In this document: positions 43,350 to 51,712 of the stretch, piece after piece | How positions within the stretch are numbered: the stretch's first letter is position 1 | Layout: the number at the start of each line of letters is the position of its first letter | Source of the DNA: JAIPGX01 sp041650475 | Lineage (GTDB): Bacteria; Babelota; Babeliae; Babelales; UASB340 | DNA length: 64,000 nt | Direction of reading: 5' to 3' | Assembly (NCBI GenBank): GCA_041650475.1 | Contig: JBAZLD010000004.1 | Span: 1-64,000, forward strand | Made by a program: the position numbers and the translations under genes | Notes under the pieces: model-generated | Told to the model about the DNA's origin: nothing | Databases searched by the model: none | Seen by the model: the letters and a program-made list of their open reading frames with translations, nothing else

Positions 43350-44372
43350 TCAAATTTTTGTTGCATCTAAATAAGTTTTATCTAATTTTACAACATAATT
43401 ATTTTTTGGATTTTTTGTAACTAAATCTTTTTCTATTGAGTCTATTATTTTAGGAACAAAAACTACAACTGGAAAAGGGTAAATACTTAAAGAGTCTCTG
43501 TAAACAAAATTTTTAATTAATTTGTTTACTTTATTTTCTCCAAGTAACCATAATTCACCGTGTAATGGTTTTTTGTTATCGATTATAATTTCAGCTTGTT
43601 TTAACTTATCTGGAAGTGTAAAATTTTCTTTTGTATCAGGTTTAAATTTTCTATGAGATATAGAATCTTTTGTTGAAATTATATCTATAACTTGCATCAT
43701 ATCACCAGAAGAATAGATGTTATATATTTTTTCAAAAATAGGAGAATTTATAAAATTTTTAGTCTCTGTTTGTACTGGCGTACCCAATAGGACTAATTTT
43801 TTTATTTTAATATTTTTACAAAATTCTTTTTCTGCTTCAGCCAGGTTTAATGCAACATTGCCACCATGACTGTGAGCCAAAATAGTTATATTTATTTTTG
43901 AGTCTATTTTTTTATCTAAAAAATTTTTTGATATTTTTTCTGTTTCATTAATTATTTGCTTGTATAAATCTTTAGCCCAATTTAATCTACTTTTTTTACT
44001 TAATTTACCATCCCAGCCAAAAGTATAAAATGCTTGATCAGAATTATTTTTTATATTTTGCTCTACAGATTTTTCTATTAAATCATAATTTTTAATTATT
44101 TTTTTAGTTACGCTTAAATATGTAGGTTCTTTTTTTAAAATTTCTTTATCTGGCTCTATTTTTACTAAACCTAAAGAATTTATAGGCTGATATTTGTGAT
44201 GTCCTTTAAATCTAGTATTTGGTGACGGTAAAATTGTGCCATGAATAAAGATAGTTATATTATAATCTTTTGTTTGGCAAAGATTATTTTGACTATCTGA
44301 CGCAGTATTTTTACAAATAGAAATTATTAAAAATAAAATGCTTAATTTAATTTTATTATATATGGTCTTCAT
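43350..44372 (-). CDS. Secreted alpha/beta hydrolase, lipase-like
   Basis: Predicted exported esterase or lipase of about 340 residues. The signal peptide is best read from ATG 44372 (MKTIYNKIKLSILFLIISI, cleavage near NTAS); the frame opens at 44408. FIHGTILPSPNTRF gives the oxyanion-side strand. The nucleophile elbow is AHSHGGNVALN with Ser168, followed by LVLLGTPVQTE. A late Asp and the conserved-looking PLHGELWLLG supply a possible triad His. The fold resembles PGAP1/DUF676-type lipases. It has no neighbour of related function. A host lipid or an ester is the likely substrate; that is inference. Confidence 0.72.
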   Translation of the reverse strand: MKTIYNKIKLSILFLIISICKNTASDSQNNLCQTKDYNITIFIHGTILPSPNTRFKGHHKYQPINSLGLVKIEPDKEILKKEPTYLSVTKKIIKNYDLIEKSVEQNIKNNSDQAFYTFGWDGKLSKKSRLNWAKDLYKQIINETEKISKNFLDKKIDSKINITILAHSHGGNVALNLAEAEKEFCKNIKIKKLVLLGTPVQTETKNFINSPIFEKIYNIYSSGDMMQVIDIISTKDSISHRKFKPDTKENFTLPDKLKQAEIIIDNKKPLHGELWLLGENKVNKLIKNFVYRDSLSIYPFPVVVFVPKIIDSIEKDLVTKNPKNNYVVKLDKTYLDATKI

Positions 44373-44474
44373 GTTTGTTATTTTAGCAAAAAATATTTTT
44401 GGCATCAAATGGTAATGTTATCAAAAAATTTTTTTATGCTATATTAATTTTATGCTTATAAAATTATATTTTTT

Positions 44475-44493
44475 TATCCCCTGAGGGGGGATA
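44475..44493. promoter_or_regulatory. Hairpin in the ileS leader region
   Basis: TATCCCC at 44475-44481 pairs with GGGGATA at 44487-44493 around TGAGG, in an otherwise almost G/C-free 200-base spacer between the lipase-like gene and ileS. There is no T-run after it on either strand, so it is not an ordinary terminator; a regulatory leader element is possible. Confidence 0.45.
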
Positions 44494-44611
44494 ATATTCT
44501 TAAAATTATTTTCTTTTTTAATAAATTATATCTTATAATTTTATCTTGATTTATTTTAAATAATTAAATTTTTTATTATTAGTTAGTAAATTTTGTCATT
44601 TGGAGATTTAA

Positions 44612-47491
44612 ATGAGTGATACAAATACTAAAAACCCTTATCAGGATACGTTAAATTTAAGACAAACTGAGTTTGGAATAAGAGCCAATGCCCAAAAAAA
44701 AGAACCGGAAATTTTGCAATATTGGAAAAAAGAGGATATTTACAATAAAACTTGGGATAAAAATAAAGGCACACAGAAATTTATTTTACATGATGGTCCA
44801 CCATATTCTAATGGCCATATTCATATGGGACATGTTTTAAATAAAATATTGAAAGATATTGTTACAAAATTTAGAAGAATGTCTGGTATGCATGCTCCAG
44901 TAAAACCTGGGTGGGATTGTCATGGCTTGCCTATAGAATTTGCAGTTAATAAAGAATTAAAAGATTCTGGTAAAACAGATATTAGCAAAAGTGAATTTAA
45001 AAAATATTGTAGAGAGTATGCAAGTAAGTGGATAAATATTCAAAGAGAAGAATTCAAAGATTTGGGTGTCTTTATGAATTGGGAGAATTTTTATGCAACT
45101 ATGACCCCAGATTATGAAAGCTATATTTTGAATGCTTTTGCTGAATTTGTAAAAAAGGGATACATAGAGCGTAAGGGCAAGACTGTGCCGTGGTGCTTTC
45201 ATTGCAAAACTGTTTTGGCTGCTGCTGAGATTGAATATAAAGATAGAAAAGATCCATCAATTTATGTTTTGTTTCCTGTTCCACAAGAACTGGCTAAACA
45301 AAAATTTGAAAAAATTTTAAAACAAAATCCTGATTTGGAGGTAAATTTTTTAGTTTGGACCACTACGCCATGGACCTTGCCTCTTAATAGAGCTGTTGTC
45401 TTGAATCCTAAGGCTAAATATGTTTTGTTGAAAAATGATAATAGGTCTTTTATAGTTGCTGCAGATCTAGCCGACAAAATTTGTGCTACTTTGGGTATAG
45501 AAAAAAATATTTTAGCTGAATTTGATTCTCAAGAATTTGAGGGAACTCAAATTAACCATCCATTTGTAGAAAATTTAAAAATTCCAATTTTGCTTGATAA
45601 TACAGTTTTGCTTGACGAAGGAACTGCTTGTTTACATTCAGCGCCAGGATGTGGACCTGAAGATTATATTTTAGGGTTGAAAAATAATTTAGAAATATTT
45701 TCACCTTTGTCAGCGGAAGGGCTTTATACAAAAGGTATACAACCTGTAGAACTTGAAGATATGTCTATAACAGATGGACAAATTTGGGTTTTGAAAAAAC
45801 TTACAGAGCTAAACAGACTTTTGCACAAAACATCTATTACACACTCATATCCTCATTGTTGGCGATGTCGTAATGGTTTGATGTTCAGGGCAACTGAACA
45901 ATGGTTTTGTGATCTGAGTAAAAATAATTTAGTAGAATCTAGTTTAAAAGAAATTGAAAAAATAAAATTTATTCCCGACTGGGGAAAAGATAGATTTAAG
46001 GCTTTTATAGGTACAAGAACTGAGTGGTGTATTTCGCGCCAAAAAATGTGGGGAGTGCCAATAACAGCACTATTGTGTAAAAAATGTGAGCATGCGTTTA
46101 TTGATTCTGAATTTATAAATAAAATTGCTGAACATGTAAAAAATCACGGTATTGAATTTTGGGATGATCTAACTATTGATCAAATGCAAAAATTAAATAT
46201 TTTGTCTCAAAATTTTTCATGTCAATTTTGCAAAAATAAAGATTTGAACGAATTTAAAAAAGAAACAGATATTTTAGATGTTTGGTTTGATTCAGGTGTA
46301 TCGCATTTTGCTGTTTTGGCAAAAGATTTAGAAAATCTAAAATTTCCAGCTGATTTATATTTAGAAGGTTCAGATCAACATAGAGGGTGGTTTCAGAGTT
46401 CTTTATTAACTTCAATGATTTTAAATAAAAAAGCCCCAACGGATGCATTTTTAACTCACGGATTTACTGTTGATGAAAAGGGTTACAAAATGTCGAAATC
46501 TTTAGGGAATGTGATACCACCAGAACAGATTATTTCTAAATTTAGTCGAGATATTTTAAGACTTTGGGTTGCTAGTTCTGATTATCAAAGTGATATTGCT
46601 ATTTCAGAAAATATTTTGAAAAATACAGCTGAAGTATACAGAAAGATTCGTAATACTTGTCGATTTATGATATCAAATCTTTATGATTTTGACGTTGAAA
46701 AAGATTCTATGCCATTGGATAAATTATTAAAAATAGATCAATTTGCTTTTGCAAATTTATATGATTTAAATCAAAAGGTGTTGAATTGTTATAAAGAATA
46801 TAATTTTACAGGTGTTGTACAAGCTATCAATAATTATTGTGCTAACGATCTTAGTGCACTTTATTTAGATATAATTAAAGATAGATTATACATAGAAAAA
46901 GCAGATGGTATCTTGAGACGTAGTGCACAAACTGTTATGTATAATATATTAGATTCTATAACACGGCTAATGGCGCCTGTATTGTCTTTTTTGGCAGAAG
47001 AAGTTTCTGATTTTTATCAAAAAGATAAAAAAGAATCTGTGCACTTACAAAATTTTGTAGATTTGCACAAAGCTGGATCCTGCAACGACGTAGCCTCGTG
47101 CGTAGGTGGGTGGCAAATTTTGTTAGATATGCGTCATGCTGTTTTAAAGGTGATTGAAGAAAAACGTGTTGCAGGACTTGTAAAACATTCTTTAGAAGCT
47201 AAAATTAGAGTCTATTTAGATAATTCAAGTGAGCAAACAAAAGAAATTAAGAATCTTATAAAAGAGTTAGAATCGAATAAACAAGATTCTAATAAATTTT
47301 TTAAAGATTTATTTATAGTCTCACAATTTGAATTTGTAGATTCTGATAAAAATTTAGAAAAAACAAATTTTAATTGGATTTTTGTTGGTGTTGAACATGC
47401 AGATGGTGTAAAATGTCCTAGATGTTGGCAATGGAGCAAGGCTGATAGTAATAAAGATCTTTGTTTGAGATGTGAAAAAGTATTGGATTAA
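44612..47491 (+). CDS. ileS: Isoleucyl-tRNA synthetase
   Basis: Class I synthetase charging tRNA-Ile, with editing of valine. The 959 residues have the HIGH-type GHIHMGHVLNK (about residue 69), an editing domain (about 200-400, VWTTTPWTLPLN), KMSKSLGN (about residue 629) and an anticodon-binding helical domain. A C-terminal zinc finger (CPRCWQW ... CLRCEK) ends the protein. GGAG precedes the ATG. Residues about 821-834 (AGSCNDVASCVGG) are encoded by a patch of 27 G/C in 42 bases inside a roughly 30% GC gene. Total length there equals the E. coli enzyme, so the patch may be a replacement rather than an insertion. Identification is secure. Confidence 0.97.
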   Translation: MSDTNTKNPYQDTLNLRQTEFGIRANAQKKEPEILQYWKKEDIYNKTWDKNKGTQKFILHDGPPYSNGHIHMGHVLNKILKDIVTKFRRMSGMHAPVKPGWDCHGLPIEFAVNKELKDSGKTDISKSEFKKYCREYASKWINIQREEFKDLGVFMNWENFYATMTPDYESYILNAFAEFVKKGYIERKGKTVPWCFHCKTVLAAAEIEYKDRKDPSIYVLFPVPQELAKQKFEKILKQNPDLEVNFLVWTTTPWTLPLNRAVVLNPKAKYVLLKNDNRSFIVAADLADKICATLGIEKNILAEFDSQEFEGTQINHPFVENLKIPILLDNTVLLDEGTACLHSAPGCGPEDYILGLKNNLEIFSPLSAEGLYTKGIQPVELEDMSITDGQIWVLKKLTELNRLLHKTSITHSYPHCWRCRNGLMFRATEQWFCDLSKNNLVESSLKEIEKIKFIPDWGKDRFKAFIGTRTEWCISRQKMWGVPITALLCKKCEHAFIDSEFINKIAEHVKNHGIEFWDDLTIDQMQKLNILSQNFSCQFCKNKDLNEFKKETDILDVWFDSGVSHFAVLAKDLENLKFPADLYLEGSDQHRGWFQSSLLTSMILNKKAPTDAFLTHGFTVDEKGYKMSKSLGNVIPPEQIISKFSRDILRLWVASSDYQSDIAISENILKNTAEVYRKIRNTCRFMISNLYDFDVEKDSMPLDKLLKIDQFAFANLYDLNQKVLNCYKEYNFTGVVQAINNYCANDLSALYLDIIKDRLYIEKADGILRRSAQTVMYNILDSITRLMAPVLSFLAEEVSDFYQKDKKESVHLQNFVDLHKAGSCNDVASCVGGWQILLDMRHAVLKVIEEKRVAGLVKHSLEAKIRVYLDNSSEQTKEIKNLIKELESNKQDSNKFFKDLFIVSQFEFVDSDKNLEKTNFNWIFVGVEHADGVKCPRCWQWSKADSNKDLCLRCEKVLD
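47072..47113. repeat. GC-rich patch inside ileS
   Basis: 42 bases, 27 of them G or C by my count, beginning with GCTGGATCCTGCAACGACG. It contains the palindrome GGATCC and loosely self-complementary arms. It encodes AGSCNDVASCVGG in a linker of the anticodon-binding region. The composition contrast suggests an acquired palindromic repeat of the GGATCC type, but I find no second copy in this window. Confidence 0.45.
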
Positions 47492-47514
47492 ATTTTTAAA
47501 AGATTGGGAATATC

Positions 47515-48219
47515 ATGAATTTTAAAACTAAGTTAATTTTGTTTTGTACAGTAATTTTTGGTTTAAATTTTTTTACACAAAATATTTTCGCTATGCAACG
47601 CAGCAGGGGACGAGAAAACAAAGGTGCTGGAATTTTGCCATATGCTGTTATGCAAGATGGTGAAATTTATTTTTTGTTTAATTGTGAGGTTAGAGCCGAT
47701 AATAAATTATATTGGGGTGCTTTTGTTAATAAATTTGATTCTCGGTTTGATATTGATTTAAAAGATACTGCAATTAGTTGTTTTAATGATAACATGTCTA
47801 GTTTTATTTCAGAAAGATTAACTAAAGATCAGCTTGATGATAACAAAAGAATAAGAAACCTGCTAACGGGCTATAAACTTTATTTTGTTAAAATAAATTT
47901 AGCTCAATTTACGGATTTATATTTAAGTAATTTTGCACAAATATTATTAAAAGAACCAAATACTAATTTTAAGGGTTTTGCATTAATAAGTGTTTTGGAT
48001 CTTAAAATGGGTATAAATTCTACGAAAAATCGCAATTTAGTAAATTTGGATTGCAAAATGGCCTATTTTTTAAATCCCGATAAAAGCTTTAGTTTTGAAA
48101 ATCAAATTGATTTAGGTGGTTATTTAAGCACTGAATTATCGCATCCTAGAAATAAAGGTAAGGTGTTAGAAATTATTCAAAATATAATAATAGAAGAAAG
48201 GCAATTGGTAAAAAGATAA
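47515..48219 (+). CDS. Secreted protein with degenerate Nudix-like fold, unknown
   Basis: 234 residues with a signal peptide ending QNIFA before MQR. The mature start (ENKGAGILPYAVMQDGEIYFLF, then LYWGAFVNKFD and DLKDTAISCFNDNMSSFIS) follows the order of a Nudix domain. The Nudix box is degenerate: the REXXEE core reads SCFNDN, and the GGK-type turn is VNK. If the resemblance is real, catalysis is probably lost. GGGAA precedes the ATG. It lies 23 bases after ileS and 16 before the M3 peptidase gene. The fold assignment is by eye and weak. Confidence 0.6.
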   Translation: MNFKTKLILFCTVIFGLNFFTQNIFAMQRSRGRENKGAGILPYAVMQDGEIYFLFNCEVRADNKLYWGAFVNKFDSRFDIDLKDTAISCFNDNMSSFISERLTKDQLDDNKRIRNLLTGYKLYFVKINLAQFTDLYLSNFAQILLKEPNTNFKGFALISVLDLKMGINSTKNRNLVNLDCKMAYFLNPDKSFSFENQIDLGGYLSTELSHPRNKGKVLEIIQNIIIEERQLVKR

Positions 48220-48235
48220 TAAAGTAGAGTATGCA

Positions 48236-50341
48236 ATGAAAAAAATATTTTTTATTTTTATTTTAATAATATTTGTAGGATGCAATTTTGTAAAAAGTGA
48301 AAGAGACATGAATATAAATAATTTAGAAAAATTGGCAGTTGGCAAGTTTGATAATTTATCTGATTTTATAAATATTTTTCCACAAAATATTCAAGAAGTA
48401 GAAATTAGAACTAATTATGCAATTGAAACAGCAAAAAAAGATCTTTTTAAACTTTTGCAAATTGCACCCGAAGATAGAAATTTTGAAAATACAATAAAAG
48501 CTTTGGATGATATTGAAGCAAAATTTGGTATTTTATCTACACCCATAAGTGTCATAGAAATGGTAAGTCCTGATGAAAATATGATAAAAGCTTGTCATCA
48601 GGCTTTGTTAAAGTTACAGGAATTTGCAGTTGATGCTTTTTGCAATAAAGAAATTTATAAAGCATTTAAAGATTATTTAGAACATAATAAAAATAAAGAA
48701 AGATTAAATGCAGAAGAAGAATACTTTATTCAAGAATCAATGAAGAGTTTCGTAAGAAACGGTTTTGATTTGCCTGATGATAAATTTTTGCAAATAAAAG
48801 ATCTGAAAAAACAAATAGATAAAGCTAAACTTAAATTTAATCAAAATATTAATATTGATAAAAGTAAGATAATTGTTAAAAGAGAAGCTCTTGATGGCTT
48901 GAATGATCATTTTGTTAATAATCTAAAAAAAAATGAAAATGGTGATTATATTTTGGGTTGCGATTACCCAACATATTTTGAAGTTATGGAAAATTGCAAC
49001 ACACAAGATACTAGAAAAAAATTATATTTTGCATTTATGAATAGAGCGTACCCACAAAATATAGATTTGCTAAACGAAATAATAAATAAAAGAGAAAATT
49101 TAGCGCACCAAGTTGGTTTTGCTAGTTTTGCTGATTTAGACCTTGATTCTGAAATGGTAAAAAAAACAGAAGTTGCAGAAAATTTTTTGATAGATTTAGT
49201 GCAAAAATCTGAAAAAAAATATAATTATGAATTTGAAGACTTAGCGAAGACTTTGCCTCAAGATATAAATTTATATAAAAATAATAAATTTTATGATTTT
49301 GATTTTTGGTATATAAAAAATTGTTATAAAAAACAAAATTTTGATATAGATGAAAATAAAATAGCAGAATATTTTCCTGTAAATAATACGCTTAATAAAA
49401 TATTTGAAATTTATCAGAAATTTTTAAATTTGAGTTTTAGAACTGTTTCAAATAATAATCTTTGGCATAAAGATGTAAAAACAATAGAAGTTTATAATAA
49501 AGAAAATTCTAAATTGCTTGGAGTTTTATTTTTAGATCTTTATCCAAGAGAAAATAAATATTCTCATGCTTGCATGTGTTCTGTAGCACCTGGAATAGAG
49601 TATAAAGATAAAAATGGTCAAATTATAGAAAAACCTGCGGTAATAGTAATTATTGCAAATTTTCCTAAAGAAACAAAAGAAAAGCCTGCATTATTAAAAC
49701 ATAGAGATGTTGAAACTTTTTTCCACGAATTTGGGCATGCAATGCACGATTTATTAGGGCGTACTGAACTTTCTTCATTTGCTGGCACGAATGTAAAACG
49801 TGACTTTGTTGAGATGCCTTCCCAAATGTTCGAAGAGTGGTTGTGGGATAAAGATATTTTGAAGATGGTAAGTTGTCATTATAAAACTGGTGAAAGTTTG
49901 TCAGATGACCTGATAGACAAAATGTTAAAACTTAAAGTTTTTGATTATGGCTATTTTGTAACTAGACAATGCTGTTTGTCTTTATTAGCATTAAATTATT
50001 ATAAAGACGGCCAAAATAAAGATATTGAAAAAATAAAAGAAAAATTGCATAACAAATATATTACTCATATTAAATTTGAGCCGGACACACATTTTCAAGC
50101 ACATTTTGGGCATTTAACAGGTTATGGCGCTAAGTATTACAGTTATATGTGGTCAAAAGTATTCGCCTTAGATCTTTTTGAACAAATAAAAAAAGAAGGG
50201 CTTTTAAATCCTGAAATTGGTCAAAAATTAATTAAAGAAGTTTTGAGTAAGGGTGGAAGCTGTGATCCTAATATTTTGTTAAAAAATTTCTTGGGGAGAG
50301 AGCCTAAGCAAGATGCTTTTATAAAACATTTAGAAATTTGA
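48236..50341 (+). CDS. M3-family oligopeptidase with lipoprotein signal
   Basis: Zinc metallopeptidase of the thimet oligopeptidase/Dcp/PrlC family that trims short peptides. The 701 residues include the catalytic HEFGHAMHDLLGRTELSSF (HEFGH at 497-501), a downstream zinc-ligand Glu in FVEMPSQMFEEW, and the C-terminal HFQAHFGHLTGYGAKYYSYMWSK segment of the substrate site. Unlike most relatives it starts with a signal peptide and a lipobox-like IFVGC (Cys16), so it is probably lipid-anchored in the periplasm or outer membrane. It would then digest peptides imported from the host. A strong terminator follows at once. Confidence 0.9.
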   Translation: MKKIFFIFILIIFVGCNFVKSERDMNINNLEKLAVGKFDNLSDFINIFPQNIQEVEIRTNYAIETAKKDLFKLLQIAPEDRNFENTIKALDDIEAKFGILSTPISVIEMVSPDENMIKACHQALLKLQEFAVDAFCNKEIYKAFKDYLEHNKNKERLNAEEEYFIQESMKSFVRNGFDLPDDKFLQIKDLKKQIDKAKLKFNQNINIDKSKIIVKREALDGLNDHFVNNLKKNENGDYILGCDYPTYFEVMENCNTQDTRKKLYFAFMNRAYPQNIDLLNEIINKRENLAHQVGFASFADLDLDSEMVKKTEVAENFLIDLVQKSEKKYNYEFEDLAKTLPQDINLYKNNKFYDFDFWYIKNCYKKQNFDIDENKIAEYFPVNNTLNKIFEIYQKFLNLSFRTVSNNNLWHKDVKTIEVYNKENSKLLGVLFLDLYPRENKYSHACMCSVAPGIEYKDKNGQIIEKPAVIVIIANFPKETKEKPALLKHRDVETFFHEFGHAMHDLLGRTELSSFAGTNVKRDFVEMPSQMFEEWLWDKDILKMVSCHYKTGESLSDDLIDKMLKLKVFDYGYFVTRQCCLSLLALNYYKDGQNKDIEKIKEKLHNKYITHIKFEPDTHFQAHFGHLTGYGAKYYSYMWSKVFALDLFEQIKKEGLLNPEIGQKLIKEVLSKGGSCDPNILLKNFLGREPKQDAFIKHLEI

Positions 50342-50350
50342 AATAAAAAA

Positions 50351-50384
50351 AATGTGCAGGGTAACACCCTGCACATTTTTTTTA
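50351..50384. terminator. Strong terminator after the M3 peptidase gene
   Basis: A perfect 12-bp stem (AATGTGCAGGGT at 50351-50362 with ACCCTGCACATT at 50366-50377), AAC loop and T-run. The A-run on the other side lets it also end the minus-strand Cys-rich gene. Confidence 0.95.
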
Positions 50385-50395
50385 TTTATTAATTG

Positions 50396-50569
50396 TTATT
50401 TGCAGTTACAAGTATTACATTTGCAATTATCTTTGTGATTATTGTTCTTTTTATCACACTTGCACGGTTTGCTATTACAACTAGGACATTTGCCAGATTC
50501 TTTATTATTGTTTTTTTTGCATTTACAAAGTTTTGCTTTTATATTTTCAATTGATTTTTTGAAATCCAT
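50396..50569 (-). CDS. 57-residue cysteine-rich, metallothionein-like peptide
   Basis: A short gene with ten cysteines in 57 residues, arranged as CKC (15,17), CPSC (28,31), CKC (36,38) and CKCNTCNC (49,51,54,56), among Lys and Asn. No aromatic residue occurs after Phe3 and there is no signal peptide. The C-x-C and C-x2-C pattern and composition are those of metallothioneins or small metal-cluster peptides; homology to a known family cannot be shown by eye. The ATG at 50569 follows GGGAAGAAG. It overlaps the end of the 50768 gene by 23 bases, so both are translated from one mRNA. It would bind Zn, Cu or Cd in the cytosol. Confidence 0.7.
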   Translation of the reverse strand: MDFKKSIENIKAKLCKCKKNNNKESGKCPSCNSKPCKCDKKNNNHKDNCKCNTCNCK

Positions 50570-50768
50570 AAACTTCTTCCCTTTTTGATTTATTAAAGTA
50601 TTTTGGGGTTGATACCTTCATAATTTTATTGCATTTTTGTGAAACTGTACCCGTACGTAATTTTTCTTTCAGATTTTTTGTATTACTTGTATAAAAAAAG
50701 GTAAAGATTAAAATACAAATTAATACCGGGCTAATTAAAATAATACTTAGCTTCTTTTCGCATATCAT
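50547..50768 (-). CDS. Small single-pass membrane protein upstream of the Cys-rich peptide
   Basis: 73 residues with an N-terminal hydrophobic segment (about residues 8-27, IILISPVLICILIFTFFY) and a basic, Ser/Lys/Thr-rich remainder. GGGAG sits seven bases before the ATG, a strong initiation signal, which is the main reason to believe it. It overlaps the start of the Cys-rich gene by 23 bases. No family recognised; it may be an anchor or signal-peptide protein belonging to the same metal or stress response. Confidence 0.65.
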   Translation of the reverse strand: MICEKKLSIILISPVLICILIFTFFYTSNTKNLKEKLRTGTVSQKCNKIMKVSTPKYFNKSKREEVYGFQKIN

Positions 50769-50987
50769 GAGTTTCTCCCTTTTTTAGTACAAATATAAAA
50801 TTAGTTTGACTTATTTTTGCTTTAAAAGTCAATAAATTTATGTAATTTGTACCAAATAATTAAATTTTTTTATTATTTTTAATAAAAATTTTTACTATTA
50901 TTTACATATTGTAAATAATATATTACAATATTTTTGTTGTAAAAATAAATAGTTATTTAATGATTTTTTAAAAAAAGAAAGAGTTTT

Positions 50988-51641
50988 ATGATATTTTTAA
51001 ATAAAATAAAGAAAAGTGTGTTTTTCTTAGCATGTTTTTCAGGTTTTTTGAGCTTAAATTGTATGGAATCAAATGTAAATTCTCAAGACTTTGATTCTTA
51101 TGTTCGCCATATAAAGATGGTATCACAGAAACTTGAAATAGCTAATAAATTGCATATTGAATTAGTAATAAATAAAGAATTTAACAAGAATACAGTCCCG
51201 TGGCTAAATAACATAGAAAAACTCAATGAACTTTATAAAATGGTTGCAGGAATTCAGTTTGATTGTTCTTGCATGCTGCAATATTCTAGATGTTTGAATC
51301 TTTGTAAATCAGAAAATGATTTAATAGAATCTAATATGAAGAACTTTGAGCGTATTAGAGATAGGACTAGAGCTACTAGAGATAAGATAGAAAGATCATC
51401 TTTTATAAAAATGTATGAGATGTTAGAATTTATAAAAAAACGTAAAGATTTAAAATTTAAACGCGAAGGTATGGAGTATCTTGAATCTATGCTTGAATTA
51501 TTTAAAAGCGAGTATGATAGAAATTTAAATGAGCAATGTGACCAGTATGGTCTATTTGGGCGTCATACGCTAAACGATTTGTATGATTTATATAAAGAAG
51601 TTGAATCTTTATTTTATCTTGTTCGTAACAATTTAGTTTAA
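50988..51641 (+). CDS. Small secreted helical protein, unknown
   Basis: 217 residues with a signal peptide of about 25 residues ending LSLNC before MES. The cysteine could be a lipid-attachment site, although the lipobox is poor. The remainder is helical and charged, with several Cys (near residues 92-105), RIRDRTRATRDKIERSSF and a C-terminal helix. No family recognised. It stands alone and is followed by the bidirectional terminator shared with dnaK. Confidence 0.72.
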   Translation: MIFLNKIKKSVFFLACFSGFLSLNCMESNVNSQDFDSYVRHIKMVSQKLEIANKLHIELVINKEFNKNTVPWLNNIEKLNELYKMVAGIQFDCSCMLQYSRCLNLCKSENDLIESNMKNFERIRDRTRATRDKIERSSFIKMYEMLEFIKKRKDLKFKREGMEYLESMLELFKSEYDRNLNEQCDQYGLFGRHTLNDLYDLYKEVESLFYLVRNNLV

Positions 51642-51663
51642 TAATTTTCTATAATTTGTAAAA

Positions 51664-51698
51664 ATAGGCTTTGCAATTTTTGCAAAGCCTATTTTTGT
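51664..51698. terminator. Bidirectional terminator between the 50988 gene and dnaK
   Basis: A perfect 14-bp stem (AATAGGCTTTGCAA at 51664-51677 with TTGCAAAGCCTATT at 51681-51694), TTT loop, and T-runs on both strands. Confidence 0.95.
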
Positions 51699-51712
51699 TT
51701 TTATCTTTGAAC

